From Bacteroidales bacterium (GTDB taxonomy: Bacteria > Bacteroidota > Bacteroidia > Bacteroidales > UBA932): 46,390 nucleotides of DNA. Both the position numbers and the translations under genes were made by a program. The notes under the pieces were generated by a model, which saw only the letters and a program-made list of their open reading frames with translations, searched no databases and was not told where the DNA came from. Position 1 is the first letter of the stretch, and each line of letters begins with the position of its first letter. This document shows positions 24,437 through 32,384 of the stretch, piece by piece. The DNA lies in assembly GCA_017560625.1 (NCBI GenBank), contig JAFZEP010000030.1, forward strand, positions 1 to 46,390, given 5' to 3'.

Positions 24437-25618
24437 CTACTCACACATCCTGGCGCGTTCGCGCAGGGTCTCCGCCATGGCTCCAATGCCATGTCCCTCA
24501 AGGTTTTCACGCAACGGGAGCATCGCTCCTATGGCGCGGTAGTCTCTTTCAAAGAGTCTGTCCACCACGTCTCCATACTCATTGCCCAGGCCCCTCACGG
24601 CATCAGTGACCTGTGTGCCACCCGTAACATTGTCCACGATCGCTCCCAGGAAATCCAAACCAAGAGACACAACCTCGTCCACACTGTTCTTTTCAGTTGA
24701 CAGCACCTTTGCCACCTTGCTTGTAATCGGGTCATTCTTGCCGGACATATATTTCTGAGCACATGTCAGAGGGTCATTGGCAGTGACAACATCAAGGACA
24801 TAGCCTCTCCAAGAGCCCCATGCAGAGCTCCTTGCCTCCTCAAAGATCTGATATACATCAGGAGAAACGCCGGCAGAATTGAAGACAACTGCAGGACAGC
24901 CATATACCACGGCCATTTCCGAAGCCAGTCTGCCACCGAGCGAATGGCCTGCAAACTCCAGGTCATCAAGCTCCACATACCCTTCCTTCAAAAGTTCATC
25001 CACCACTTTTTCAGCACGAGCCACCTGGGATGCATCAGTGTTCAATGCTCCGTACACATCCTCATACGCATCAAGAACGAAATTCCTTATCTGGTCAAAG
25101 CTGCGCCAGTCAGACGGAAAATCAGTACCGGCGAAAACCAGCACTTTGCGGTCACCCTTGGCCATCAGAGAACACTTCAAGCCACTTGACAACATATTGG
25201 AAGTTGAAGTGCTCGTAAGGATTTTCTCTACCAAAGCATCCTCCTCTCCAAGGTCAGTCCATCCTTTAGGGAGATCCACATCGCTGTCTTTATAGGAATA
25301 ATTTGCAAGCACAGCAAGATCTGCAAGGTCGTCGAAAACCAACTTCAAGTAGGCGCGAGACTCTTCCGGCAGCCTCTTCACCCTTGCCTTGAACAGTTTA
25401 CTGGCCTTTCTGGATGCCTCCTTGATTTCATCTTCATCAGCAGCGAATGCGTAATACATATCGTCAAACGAGTTGTCGTCAGGATCCTCCCCGTAATAGC
25501 TCAAGCCGGCCTCAAGCAAAGCCTCGTCTCTGAGGCGAGGGTCAGCTTCAGGGTTGTTTTTCTGGGAACATGCCGCAAGCACAAGGGCAGCGCAAGCAGT
25601 CAAAAGAAGTCTCTTCAT
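24437..25618 (-). CDS. Lipoprotein with class 3 lipase-like alpha/beta-hydrolase domain
   Basis: 393 residues. The signal ends with the lipobox LAAC (Cys17), so it is a lipoprotein. The hydrolase region (about 95-300) has VLVFAGTD (159-166), which resembles the oxyanion-hole strand of class 3 lipases, then EFAGHSLGGRLA with the nucleophile Ser226 in GHSLG, and VTANDPLT with a likely acid Asp282. The catalytic histidine should lie nearer the C-terminus; GHGIGAM near 375 is one candidate but I am not certain. An N-terminal helical region (27-100) has no known family. It is the third gene after rdgB and recO, 10 bases after recO. The substrate is unknown. Confidence 0.8.
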   Translation of the reverse strand: MKRLLLTACAALVLAACSQKNNPEADPRLRDEALLEAGLSYYGEDPDDNSFDDMYYAFAADEDEIKEASRKASKLFKARVKRLPEESRAYLKLVFDDLADLAVLANYSYKDSDVDLPKGWTDLGEEDALVEKILTSTSTSNMLSSGLKCSLMAKGDRKVLVFAGTDFPSDWRSFDQIRNFVLDAYEDVYGALNTDASQVARAEKVVDELLKEGYVELDDLEFAGHSLGGRLASEMAVVYGCPAVVFNSAGVSPDVYQIFEEARSSAWGSWRGYVLDVVTANDPLTCAQKYMSGKNDPITSKVAKVLSTEKNSVDEVVSLGLDFLGAIVDNVTGGTQVTDAVRGLGNEYGDVVDRLFERDYRAIGAMLPLRENLEGHGIGAMAETLRERARMCE

Positions 25619-25628
25619 ATCTTTCTAT

Positions 25629-26279
25629 CTATATAAACAATTCGTGAAGTACTTTCAATGAGTTCACATTGACTGAAGATTCGGTGTGGAACTCGATATA
25701 TTTCAATATCTCTTCGGAGAGCGCATTGCGCGCTGCTCCATTCAAAGGAATAAGCATAGACTCGGCAAATGGCTCATTCATAAAGCGTTCCACTATCGGA
25801 TAGTGATCGCCGACAAACGGTTCAAGATCCTTTGCCTGCGGGCGGAACCCCAGCGCAACCGTCAGTTCCAGCAGGAAACGTATATGGAAATTGCTGAAGT
25901 CAGTCTCAATGGCATCAAGCAGGAATATGCTTTTGGTACACCATTCATACAGGCCTTGCTCGTGTGCCCCCTCCTTGAGCACCCTGAACAGCACTTCGCT
26001 CATGAACATGGTCATGGAGTTCTTGAACATGTTGTTCCTTATGCCCGTAAGCGGAAATCTGGCCGAAAGGTTTCTTGCCGTGAGCAGAGTCGACTTGGAC
26101 GATTCCTGCACGTCTGCCTCCAGGATGTTGAGCGGCAGAAAGAGCGACATCTGCCTCTTGCCGGCACCACGTATAAAAAAGCTTCGCCGTCCATAGTCCC
26201 TGCTGAGGGTATGGACGACGAGCGAGTTCTCTCCGAACTTTGTTGTATGAAGGATTATCAGTTCGGTGTTTGTGGTCAT
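25629..26279 (-). CDS. recO: DNA repair protein RecO
   Basis: Mediator that helps RecA load on SSB-coated single-stranded DNA in the RecFOR pathway. 216 residues. The N-terminal OB fold shows ELIILHTTKFGENSLVVHTLSRDYGRRSFFIRG (split over two strands), and the C-terminal helical domain includes GLYEWCTKSIFLLD and FHIRFLLELTVALGF, both typical of Bacteroidota RecO. The CxxC zinc finger found in some RecO proteins is absent, as is usual for this phylum. It starts 10 bases after rdgB and lies 10 bases before the lipase-like gene, in one operon. Confidence 0.92.
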   Translation of the reverse strand: MTTNTELIILHTTKFGENSLVVHTLSRDYGRRSFFIRGAGKRQMSLFLPLNILEADVQESSKSTLLTARNLSARFPLTGIRNNMFKNSMTMFMSEVLFRVLKEGAHEQGLYEWCTKSIFLLDAIETDFSNFHIRFLLELTVALGFRPQAKDLEPFVGDHYPIVERFMNEPFAESMLIPLNGAARNALSEEILKYIEFHTESSVNVNSLKVLHELFI

Positions 26280-26289
26280 GTCCTTTGTT

Positions 26290-26925
26290 TTATTTGGAGT
26301 TTTCCTGCAGCCACTGAGCCATTGCCCTTAGAGCTTTGCCTCTGTGGGAGATTGCATTCTTCTCTTCCTCCGAGATGTCGGCCAATGTCAGGCCAGGGAA
26401 TTCGTCTGCAATGAAGATCGGGTCGTAGCCGAAGCCTCCGTTGCCTGACTTTTCGCGTGCGATCACTCCTTCCAGAGCGCCTTCAAACATCTTGACCTGG
26501 CCATTGATGATGAGGGTGATCACGCTCTTGAAGCGGGCTCTTCTTGACACCTTGTCCTTCACCTTCAGTCCGAGCGACTGAGCCATGCGCGCCTCACCTT
26601 CGAGAACACTCAGCTCGTAAAGGACCTTGTCCATATTCTTGTTGAAGTCCTTGTCATCGCCTGCATATCTTGCAGTGTATACGCCCGGAGCACCTCCGAG
26701 TGCATCCACCTCAAGGCCTGTGTCGTCTGCAAAACAGTCGCAGCCTAACTTCTCATATAAATACTGAGCCTTCTGCAAAGAATTGGCTCTAAGTGTCTTA
26801 CCTGTCTCCGGGATATCCTCTGTGATCCCCACCTGCTCAAGCGATACGAGCTCGAAGCCCTCGCCCAGAATCTCTGACGCCTCACGCAGCTTGCCTACAT
26901 TGCCTGTTGCAAAAACTATCTTCAT
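26290..26925 (-). CDS. rdgB: XTP/dITP pyrophosphatase (RdgB/HAM1 family)
   Basis: House-cleaning enzyme that hydrolyses ITP, dITP and XTP so that deaminated purines are not built into nucleic acid. The start at 26925 gives 211 residues beginning MKIVFATGNVGKLREA, the conserved HAM1 N-terminus; the frame is open for 55 codons upstream, but that stretch holds the promoter and a hairpin. Diagnostic motifs: FADDTGLEVDAL, GAPGVYTARYAG, GNGGFGYDPIF and SHRGKALR. It is the first gene of the rdgB-recO-lipase operon, with a -7 box at 26950-26957. Confidence 0.95.
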   Translation of the reverse strand: MKIVFATGNVGKLREASEILGEGFELVSLEQVGITEDIPETGKTLRANSLQKAQYLYEKLGCDCFADDTGLEVDALGGAPGVYTARYAGDDKDFNKNMDKVLYELSVLEGEARMAQSLGLKVKDKVSRRARFKSVITLIINGQVKMFEGALEGVIAREKSGNGGFGYDPIFIADEFPGLTLADISEEEKNAISHRGKALRAMAQWLQENSK

Positions 26926-26949
26926 ATTCTTACTACTAAAAACCGAATG

Positions 26950-26957
26950 CAAATATA
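26950..26957 (-). promoter_or_regulatory. -7 box for rdgB-recO
   Basis: CAAATATA reads TATATTTG on the minus strand, 24 bases upstream of the rdgB start. Matches TAnnTTTG. No clean -33 box. Confidence 0.6.
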
Positions 26958-27021
26958 CAAATTTCCTCACATTCCGCCAGCACAACTTCAGCACCCTCAT
27001 ACATCCCAGAACCCACCTCAA

Positions 27022-27082
27022 AGTCAACTCATTGAACACCAACAACTTCCACAAAATGCTTGCCGCATCAATGCAGCAAGCA
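27022..27082 (+). repeat. Hairpin family AGYCAACT...TGCYTGC, copy 3, between divergent genes
   Basis: Stem 27057-27067 / 27072-27082 (one mismatch), loop TCAA, with AGTCAACT 35 bases before the stem as in copy 1. Unlike the other two it lies between divergent genes (rdgB and the S41 protease) and has no T run after it, so it is unlikely to be a working terminator. Confidence 0.7.
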
Positions 27083-27182
27083 CATCTCATAGTTCGCTGA
27101 TTATTAAGGCTTTAGATTTTAGGTTCATGGGGCTGACTATATTTCAATCATGGAAAGCTGGCGGTATATGAATTGATTTGAG

Positions 27183-27190
27183 TATATTTG
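27183..27190 (+). promoter_or_regulatory. -7 box for the S41 protease gene
   Basis: TATATTTG, 22 bases upstream of the start at 27212. It overlaps an upstream TTG (27188) that could be misread as a start codon. Confidence 0.6.
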
Positions 27191-27211
27191 TATGTTATTT
27201 CAAGAAACAAG

Positions 27212-28846
27212 ATGAAACGTATATCGATTATCGTGGCTGCGGCCATGGCTTTTTTTGCTGTGCAGACAGCATCGGCGCAGTCCAAGGGATTCAAGCTCGG
27301 ACAGTGGAAGGAGATCCACAATTCGGTGGTGAAGGAACTCAACAATTCGTATGTTGACTCGCTGCCTGTGGACAGGATGATGAGGGCAAGCATCGATGCG
27401 ATGCTCAAGGAACTTGATCCGTACACTATATATATCCCTGAAGAGGAGAATGAAGACCTGCAGATGATGCTTTCAAACACTTACGGAGGCATCGGAGCGA
27501 TCATACATAAGCCGGACGGCACAAATGTGACCATCAACGAACCGTACGCAGACTCTCCTGCCTCAAAGGCCGGGCTCAGATGCGGTGACGAGATCGTTGC
27601 GATCGACGGAGTGCCGACAAAGGACCTCAAGATCAAGGAGAGCACAGACCGCATGAAGGGAAAGCCGGGCACTACAGTTGTCTTCACTGTCAAGAAAGGT
27701 CTCACAGGCGAGATCGTGGAGGTGCCGGTGGTGCGCGAAAGGATCCATATGCCCGATGTGGAGTATGCCGGCATGCTTGACAAGACCACAGGATATATCC
27801 TCCAGGGAGGATTCACAGAAAACGTTTCAGGCGACATCCGCGCCAAAGTGCTTGAACTCAAGAAGCAGGGCATGCAGAGACTCGTGCTCGACCTTCGCGG
27901 CAACGGCGGCGGACTCATGGGAGAGGCAATCAAGATCGTTTCGCTCTTTGTGCCTAAGGGTACGCTCGTGGTTTCTGCAAGGGGCAATGATCCTGCTCTT
28001 TCACAGGAATACCACACCCAAAGCGAGCCTATCGACACTGAACTCCCTATCATCATCCTTATTGACTCGGGATCGGCATCCGCTTCAGAAATCGTTGCCG
28101 GAGCTATCCAGGACCACGACAGGGGCATCATCATGGGCACACGAAGCTATGGAAAAGGCCTTGTGCAGTCAATCAAGCCTCTGGCATACAACGGCCAGAT
28201 GAAGATCACTACATCGAAATATTACACTCCTAGCGGACGCTGCGTGCAGGCTATTGACTACAGCCACAGGAATGAGGACGGAAGCGTAGGACATATTCCT
28301 GATTCCCTCACGAAGGAGTTCAAGACAGCTGGAGGCCGCATCGTGCGCGACGGCGGCGGAATCACTCCGGACATCACAATCAAGGCCCCTGAGTACAGCC
28401 GACTTGTATATTCACTTGTGCTTGGCGGAGTCATTGACCAGTACGTGATCGACTACTGCAAACGCAACGCGACACTGCCTGCAGTGAAGGACTTCCACTA
28501 CACAGCAGAGGATTTTGAAGACTTCATAAAGTTTGCCCTCACACAGGAATTCGACTACAGAAGCAGCGCAAAGACATATTACGACCAGATGAAGAAGGAG
28601 CTTGAAAGAGACGGTCTTGCAGACAGCATGAAAGACCAGCTTGACGCTCTCGCAAAGTCACTCGAGATCGAGAAGGAGCAGTTCCTCCGTCTCAAGATGG
28701 AGGAAATCATCCCGTTCATCGAAGAAGAGCTCGCAACACGCTACTGGTTCCAGGAGGCCGGCATCAAAGTGCGTCTGCGCTACGATGAGCAGCTCAAGAA
28801 AGCCCTCACACAGGACATGACACTCACACTCCCAAATGCACAGTAG
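27212..28846 (+). CDS. S41 family C-terminal processing protease with PDZ domain
   Basis: 544 residues, exported (signal MKRISIIVAAAMAFFAVQTA, cleavage near SAQ-SK at ~23), so periplasmic or outer-envelope. Domain order: N-terminal helical region 24-85, PDZ domain about 85-170 (YGGIGAII, GLRCGDEIVAIDGVP), protease core 175-360 with LVLDLRGNGGG (224-234), the serine motif SGSASASEI (286-294) and the general-base lysine Lys315 in RSYGKG. A C-terminal extension of about 150 residues, rich in charged helices, follows. CtpA-type enzymes trim or degrade proteins with exposed C-termini. The start at 27212 is chosen for its signal peptide. The HAD gene follows with 2 bases between. Confidence 0.93.
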   Translation: MKRISIIVAAAMAFFAVQTASAQSKGFKLGQWKEIHNSVVKELNNSYVDSLPVDRMMRASIDAMLKELDPYTIYIPEEENEDLQMMLSNTYGGIGAIIHKPDGTNVTINEPYADSPASKAGLRCGDEIVAIDGVPTKDLKIKESTDRMKGKPGTTVVFTVKKGLTGEIVEVPVVRERIHMPDVEYAGMLDKTTGYILQGGFTENVSGDIRAKVLELKKQGMQRLVLDLRGNGGGLMGEAIKIVSLFVPKGTLVVSARGNDPALSQEYHTQSEPIDTELPIIILIDSGSASASEIVAGAIQDHDRGIIMGTRSYGKGLVQSIKPLAYNGQMKITTSKYYTPSGRCVQAIDYSHRNEDGSVGHIPDSLTKEFKTAGGRIVRDGGGITPDITIKAPEYSRLVYSLVLGGVIDQYVIDYCKRNATLPAVKDFHYTAEDFEDFIKFALTQEFDYRSSAKTYYDQMKKELERDGLADSMKDQLDALAKSLEIEKEQFLRLKMEEIIPFIEEELATRYWFQEAGIKVRLRYDEQLKKALTQDMTLTLPNAQ

Positions 28847-28848
28847 AG

Positions 28849-29478
28849 ATGATAGTACTATTTGATTTTGACGGCGTCATCGCCGACACTGAAAGCCAGT
28901 ACACCATCTTCTGGAACAAGCAGGGCAAGGACTACCTCGGTCTGGAAAACTTCGGCCACACGATCAAGGGACAGACCCTTGTGCAGATATTCGACAAATA
29001 CTTCAACGGTATGCTCAAGGAGCAGGAGGAGATCGTGCCCAACCTCAACGCCTTTGAAAAGCAGATGTCATATGACTACATACCGGGGGCGTTGGAATTC
29101 CTTCAGGCACTCAAGAACAAAGGCATCCGCACTGCCATCGTGACCAGTTCCAATGACATCAAGATGTCTAACGTCTACGCCTCTCATCCGGAGTTGAAGG
29201 AACTTGTGGACGCAGTCCTCACAAGCGAGCATTTCTCAAAGTCGAAACCAGACCCTGAGTGCTTCCTCAAAGGCATGGAAGTGCTGGGGGCTACGCCGAA
29301 AGAGACTGTCGTCTTTGAGGATTCCTTCCATGGAATCTCTGCCGGACGTGCGTCCGGAGCATTCGTTGCGGGACTTGCCACAACAAACAAGAGCGAGGCT
29401 CTCGCCCCGCTCTGTGACCTTGTAATCGATGATTTCACATCGGTTACTGTCGATTATATCTCAAGCCTACTTTCCTAG
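28849..29478 (+). CDS. HAD-superfamily hydrolase (beta-phosphoglucomutase/phosphatase type)
   Basis: 209 residues. Motif I FDFDGVIADTE holds the nucleophile Asp6 and acid Asp8; a helical cap follows; motif II is AIVTSSN; motif III is the lysine in FSKSKPDPECF; motif IV is VVFEDSFHGISA. The arrangement fits subfamily IA cap-type phosphatases and phosphoglucomutases. The substrate is probably a small phosphorylated sugar or metabolite, not determinable here. It starts 2 bases after the S41 stop and its 3' end overlaps the converging GH5 gene by 12 bases. Confidence 0.9.
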   Translation: MIVLFDFDGVIADTESQYTIFWNKQGKDYLGLENFGHTIKGQTLVQIFDKYFNGMLKEQEEIVPNLNAFEKQMSYDYIPGALEFLQALKNKGIRTAIVTSSNDIKMSNVYASHPELKELVDAVLTSEHFSKSKPDPECFLKGMEVLGATPKETVVFEDSFHGISAGRASGAFVAGLATTNKSEALAPLCDLVIDDFTSVTVDYISSLLS

Positions 29479-30708
29479 ACGGAGCGACTTGATGTAGCCT
29501 TCCTGAGGAACGCAGTTTTCGAATTTGGCAGCCTCGATGAAATCAAGCATAGCCTGTCGTGCAACAGCCTGATCAGGACGAGCCTCTCTTATCTCAGAAT
29601 AAGTCGATCTAGGAGCCTCTGAGAAGCCGATGACAAGATCCCAATTCTGCGGCGGAGTAATTCCGTTGAAGCAAGAATTGTGGATCTTTTTATATGGCCA
29701 GAATGTGTAGCCGATGTTACTCTCCTCCATCGCAATGCAGAAGGCCTCCTGCCACTCATCTGTATTATGGCCGATCTCGCCCATGTACATAGGGAGGTTG
29801 GTCTTGTCGCGGAATGCGATGAAATTGCCGATCGCAGCTACAGAAGCATCGCCGCCATATCTGTGGCATGTATACATGAGGTTGTCGTCGAATGTCCAGT
29901 CAGTGAAAGGATCGAAGTTGCTGTTCCACTGAGGTGCGCCTAGCATGATGATATGATTAGGATCGACCTCACGGATAGCTGCAGTCACCCTCTTGTGAAG
30001 AGGTTCCAGTTTGGCGTTGAGTTCCGGCACGTTCTCGAAATACGGCGCGATAGGCTCGTTGATAAGGTCGTACGCGATCACCACCGGTTCATTCTTATAG
30101 TACTGCGCAATGCGCTTCCAGATGTCGCAGAAAAGCTGCTGCGAAGCCTCGCTCTCGAGAAGCCAAGGGTAGCCGTAGCTGTCGTCGATATTATCGCCTG
30201 TCTGTCCGCCTGGAGCGTCGTGCATGTCGAGGATGACATAGAGGCCGTGAGTGCGGCACCAGCCGATCACGTCGTCAAGTCTCTTGAATCCGTCCTGGTC
30301 AGCTGTGAGTCCCATATAGTCCTCATCAGTGAAAAGTTTGTAGTGGAAAGGCACGCGGATAGTGTTTGCTCCGGTCGAAGCAATGAACTCAATGTCCTTT
30401 TCAGTGACATAGTTGTCCTTGAACATCTTCCAGAACTCTGCAGTGAAGTCCGGGCCCACCATTTCCTTGAACATCTGGTCGATCATCCATGCAGAATTTG
30501 TCTTCTGGAAACCGAACATATATCCCTCCGGATTGAGCCAGTTGCCGAGGTTAGTACCCTTGATGAAGAGGGTGTCACCGTTTGGCTCGATAAGATATGG
30601 GCCGCTTACGCGTACGAAGGCGTCCTCAGGAAGATCCTGCTGCTTGGGAGCGCATGAAGCCATGCAGACAAGCGCAGCCAGCAAAGTCATTAAAACAGAT
30701 TTTCTCAT
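29467..30708 (-). CDS. Glycoside hydrolase family 5 lipoprotein (cellulase-fold beta-glucanase)
   Basis: 413 residues from the start at 30708 (MRKSVLMTLLAALVCMASC, lipobox Cys19); an upstream in-frame Met would put ten polar residues before the signal and is rejected. GH5 TIM-barrel motifs: FIKGTNLGNWLNPEG (48-62), NTIRVPFHY (115-123), the acid/base Glu218 in DLINEP and the nucleophile Glu311 in YMGEIGHN. The opening GTNLGNW recalls exo- and endo-beta-1,3/1,6-glucanases of GH5, though the subfamily is not certain. Surface- or periplasm-exposed lipoprotein. Last gene of the polysaccharide locus, 4 bases after the CotH-like gene; its stop lies 12 bases inside the end of the opposite HAD gene. 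Confidence 0.92.
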   Translation of the reverse strand: MRKSVLMTLLAALVCMASCAPKQQDLPEDAFVRVSGPYLIEPNGDTLFIKGTNLGNWLNPEGYMFGFQKTNSAWMIDQMFKEMVGPDFTAEFWKMFKDNYVTEKDIEFIASTGANTIRVPFHYKLFTDEDYMGLTADQDGFKRLDDVIGWCRTHGLYVILDMHDAPGGQTGDNIDDSYGYPWLLESEASQQLFCDIWKRIAQYYKNEPVVIAYDLINEPIAPYFENVPELNAKLEPLHKRVTAAIREVDPNHIIMLGAPQWNSNFDPFTDWTFDDNLMYTCHRYGGDASVAAIGNFIAFRDKTNLPMYMGEIGHNTDEWQEAFCIAMEESNIGYTFWPYKKIHNSCFNGITPPQNWDLVIGFSEAPRSTYSEIREARPDQAVARQAMLDFIEAAKFENCVPQEGYIKSLRLGK

Positions 30709-30712
30709 AGCA

Positions 30713-32329
30713 TTAAAGTTTATTGATTTCCTTGTCAAGCCATTCCAGACGCTCAGTATAGAACTCCTTGAGGAATTCCACTTCAGCCTCGTAAGAACCC
30801 TGTGAAGGGACTCCTACCCAATCCACAACCTCATGGATACTCCAAACCTTGAAGTTCTCCTTCTGAGCCTTGTCAAGAATATAAGCCTGCTCGTCGATGA
30901 AACCGACAAGCGCCACGAACTGCGGATAGAGTTCGTTCCAACGGTCCTGAACCCTCTTGACAAAAGCAGGGTCGGTAAACATTCTGTTGAACCAGTTGTC
31001 GCCAGGTACGCAGCTTGGGTTATAGTCTTTGATATAGAAGCCATCCGGGCTACTGAGCCAACCTGTGTTTCCAAAAGTAAGGTCAAAGTCCCAGAGATGG
31101 TACATCTCCATCTTTTCGCCTTTCTTCTTTGTAATGAACGAGCTCTTGCGGAGATTGCCGTCCGTATTCTTTGCAATCTCCTGAACGATAAAGTAGTCGA
31201 TGAACGAATCCACATCGATATACTTCGCATATCCCTTGTCCGGATCAGCCAGATAGTTGCTGTAAAGCGATGCTTCGAAGTCACTGAACCACTTCTTTAT
31301 CTCAGCGAGAAGCTCGGCAGAAGGCTCCTCCGGATCGCTGAACATCATCGGCACACCCATTCCTGTCCACCAGCATGTAGTCTCGTCCTGCTGCTGCTCG
31401 ATCTCAAGGTATACGTCGCCCGCATCCAGATCGATGTCTACCCTATCCTTGTGGACTTTCTTGTGCTCGCACAGCGTGTATACGCCTTGATACTTGTTGT
31501 TCAGATACACGTGTACACTATACATATGCGGAGTCCAAGAGAAGCCGCAGATTTCCGACATCTTCATGGCAAGAATATTACGCATAAGGGTACGGTCTGA
31601 ATAGTTGGCAAGAAGCGCCCACTCCTTGTCAGCGCCCATGCCGAAAATCGAAGCCTTCTCCTTAAGTTTCACCTTGTATGGCTTCTTAGGGAAGCTCCAT
31701 GTAGAGTTTCCTCGGCCACGGATGCCCATAGCAGCAGTGAACTCTGCCACATCGCTGTAAAGCTTCTCCGGATCCTTGATGGTGATTGTGCCGTCTACAT
31801 AATTCTCCTTGTCATAGATGCCCTTGCCGCCTGTGTTGATGTACACAGAAGGGATGTTCTGCTTACGCTCAAGCTGTTCCTTCTCCACAGTCGCCTTGCT
31901 GTCGAACTCAATCACATTGCGGTTGCTCAGATGCATGTACAATCCCCAGGCATCGTAGTAGACATACACCGGCTGCGCCTTCTCATCCGGCGTGTCAGTG
32001 GAAAGGATCTTGATGGAAGTCAACTGTCCTCCAACAGACCACCATGACACACCGGCTATGGCACGCACCTCCGGTGCTTTGCTTTCGGTGTGATCATATA
32101 TAGGGAATGAGCTATGAGGGACAGTTATTCGAGAACCGTCTTCAAAGAACACGGTTGTACCATCCGTAAGCTTGATTACTTCCTTGAAAAGTTTACCGGC
32201 CTGGTGAGCATCAAGCAGTTCCTTGTAGCCGATAAGGGTCTTGGATCCGCCACCTTCTTCAGCAGGCTTATCGCAGCTTACAAAAAGAAGTGCTGCCAGA
32301 ATCGTTATGACATATGACAGTTTTTTCAT
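30713..32329 (-). CDS. CotH-kinase-like lipoprotein
   Basis: 538 residues; lipobox FVSC (Cys19). After a short N-terminal domain (30-75, with TVFFEDGSRITVP) comes a CotH-kinase domain (about 200-520). Family signs: IRGRGNSTWSFPKKPYKVKL (203-222, the substrate/nucleotide loop), DRTLMRN (245-251), EIAKNTDGNLRKSSFI (384-399) and HLWDFDLTFGNTG (411-423), with Asp414 and Asp416 as likely metal ligands. CotH of Bacillus is a protein kinase of the spore coat; the Bacteroidota versions are surface lipoproteins of unknown role, often beside glycan genes. Here it sits in an operon with GH16 and GH5 enzymes, so it may phosphorylate a surface partner or may have become a glycan-binding scaffold; both are inference. 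Confidence 0.85.
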   Translation of the reverse strand: MKKLSYVITILAALLFVSCDKPAEEGGGSKTLIGYKELLDAHQAGKLFKEVIKLTDGTTVFFEDGSRITVPHSSFPIYDHTESKAPEVRAIAGVSWWSVGGQLTSIKILSTDTPDEKAQPVYVYYDAWGLYMHLSNRNVIEFDSKATVEKEQLERKQNIPSVYINTGGKGIYDKENYVDGTITIKDPEKLYSDVAEFTAAMGIRGRGNSTWSFPKKPYKVKLKEKASIFGMGADKEWALLANYSDRTLMRNILAMKMSEICGFSWTPHMYSVHVYLNNKYQGVYTLCEHKKVHKDRVDIDLDAGDVYLEIEQQQDETTCWWTGMGVPMMFSDPEEPSAELLAEIKKWFSDFEASLYSNYLADPDKGYAKYIDVDSFIDYFIVQEIAKNTDGNLRKSSFITKKKGEKMEMYHLWDFDLTFGNTGWLSSPDGFYIKDYNPSCVPGDNWFNRMFTDPAFVKRVQDRWNELYPQFVALVGFIDEQAYILDKAQKENFKVWSIHEVVDWVGVPSQGSYEAEVEFLKEFYTERLEWLDKEINKL

Positions 32330-32340
32330 ATCATTATAGA

Positions 32341-32374
32341 GATTGCCACGTCACTGCGTTCTTCGCAATGACGT
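32341..32374 (-). repeat. 34-bp palindromic element between the GH16 and CotH genes
   Basis: GATTGCCACGTCACT followed by GCGTTCTTCGCAATGACGT, the same length and ends as the copies in metG and murB. It begins 12 bases upstream of the CotH start and ends 10 bases after the GH16 stop, filling most of the 55-base gap. Confidence 0.88.
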
Positions 32375-32384
32375 GAAGGATGTA

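Noticed and set aside
26926-27090. Longer N-terminus for RdgB
   Set aside because: HAM1 proteins begin at MKIVFATGN; the extension overlaps the promoter box and the hairpin element.
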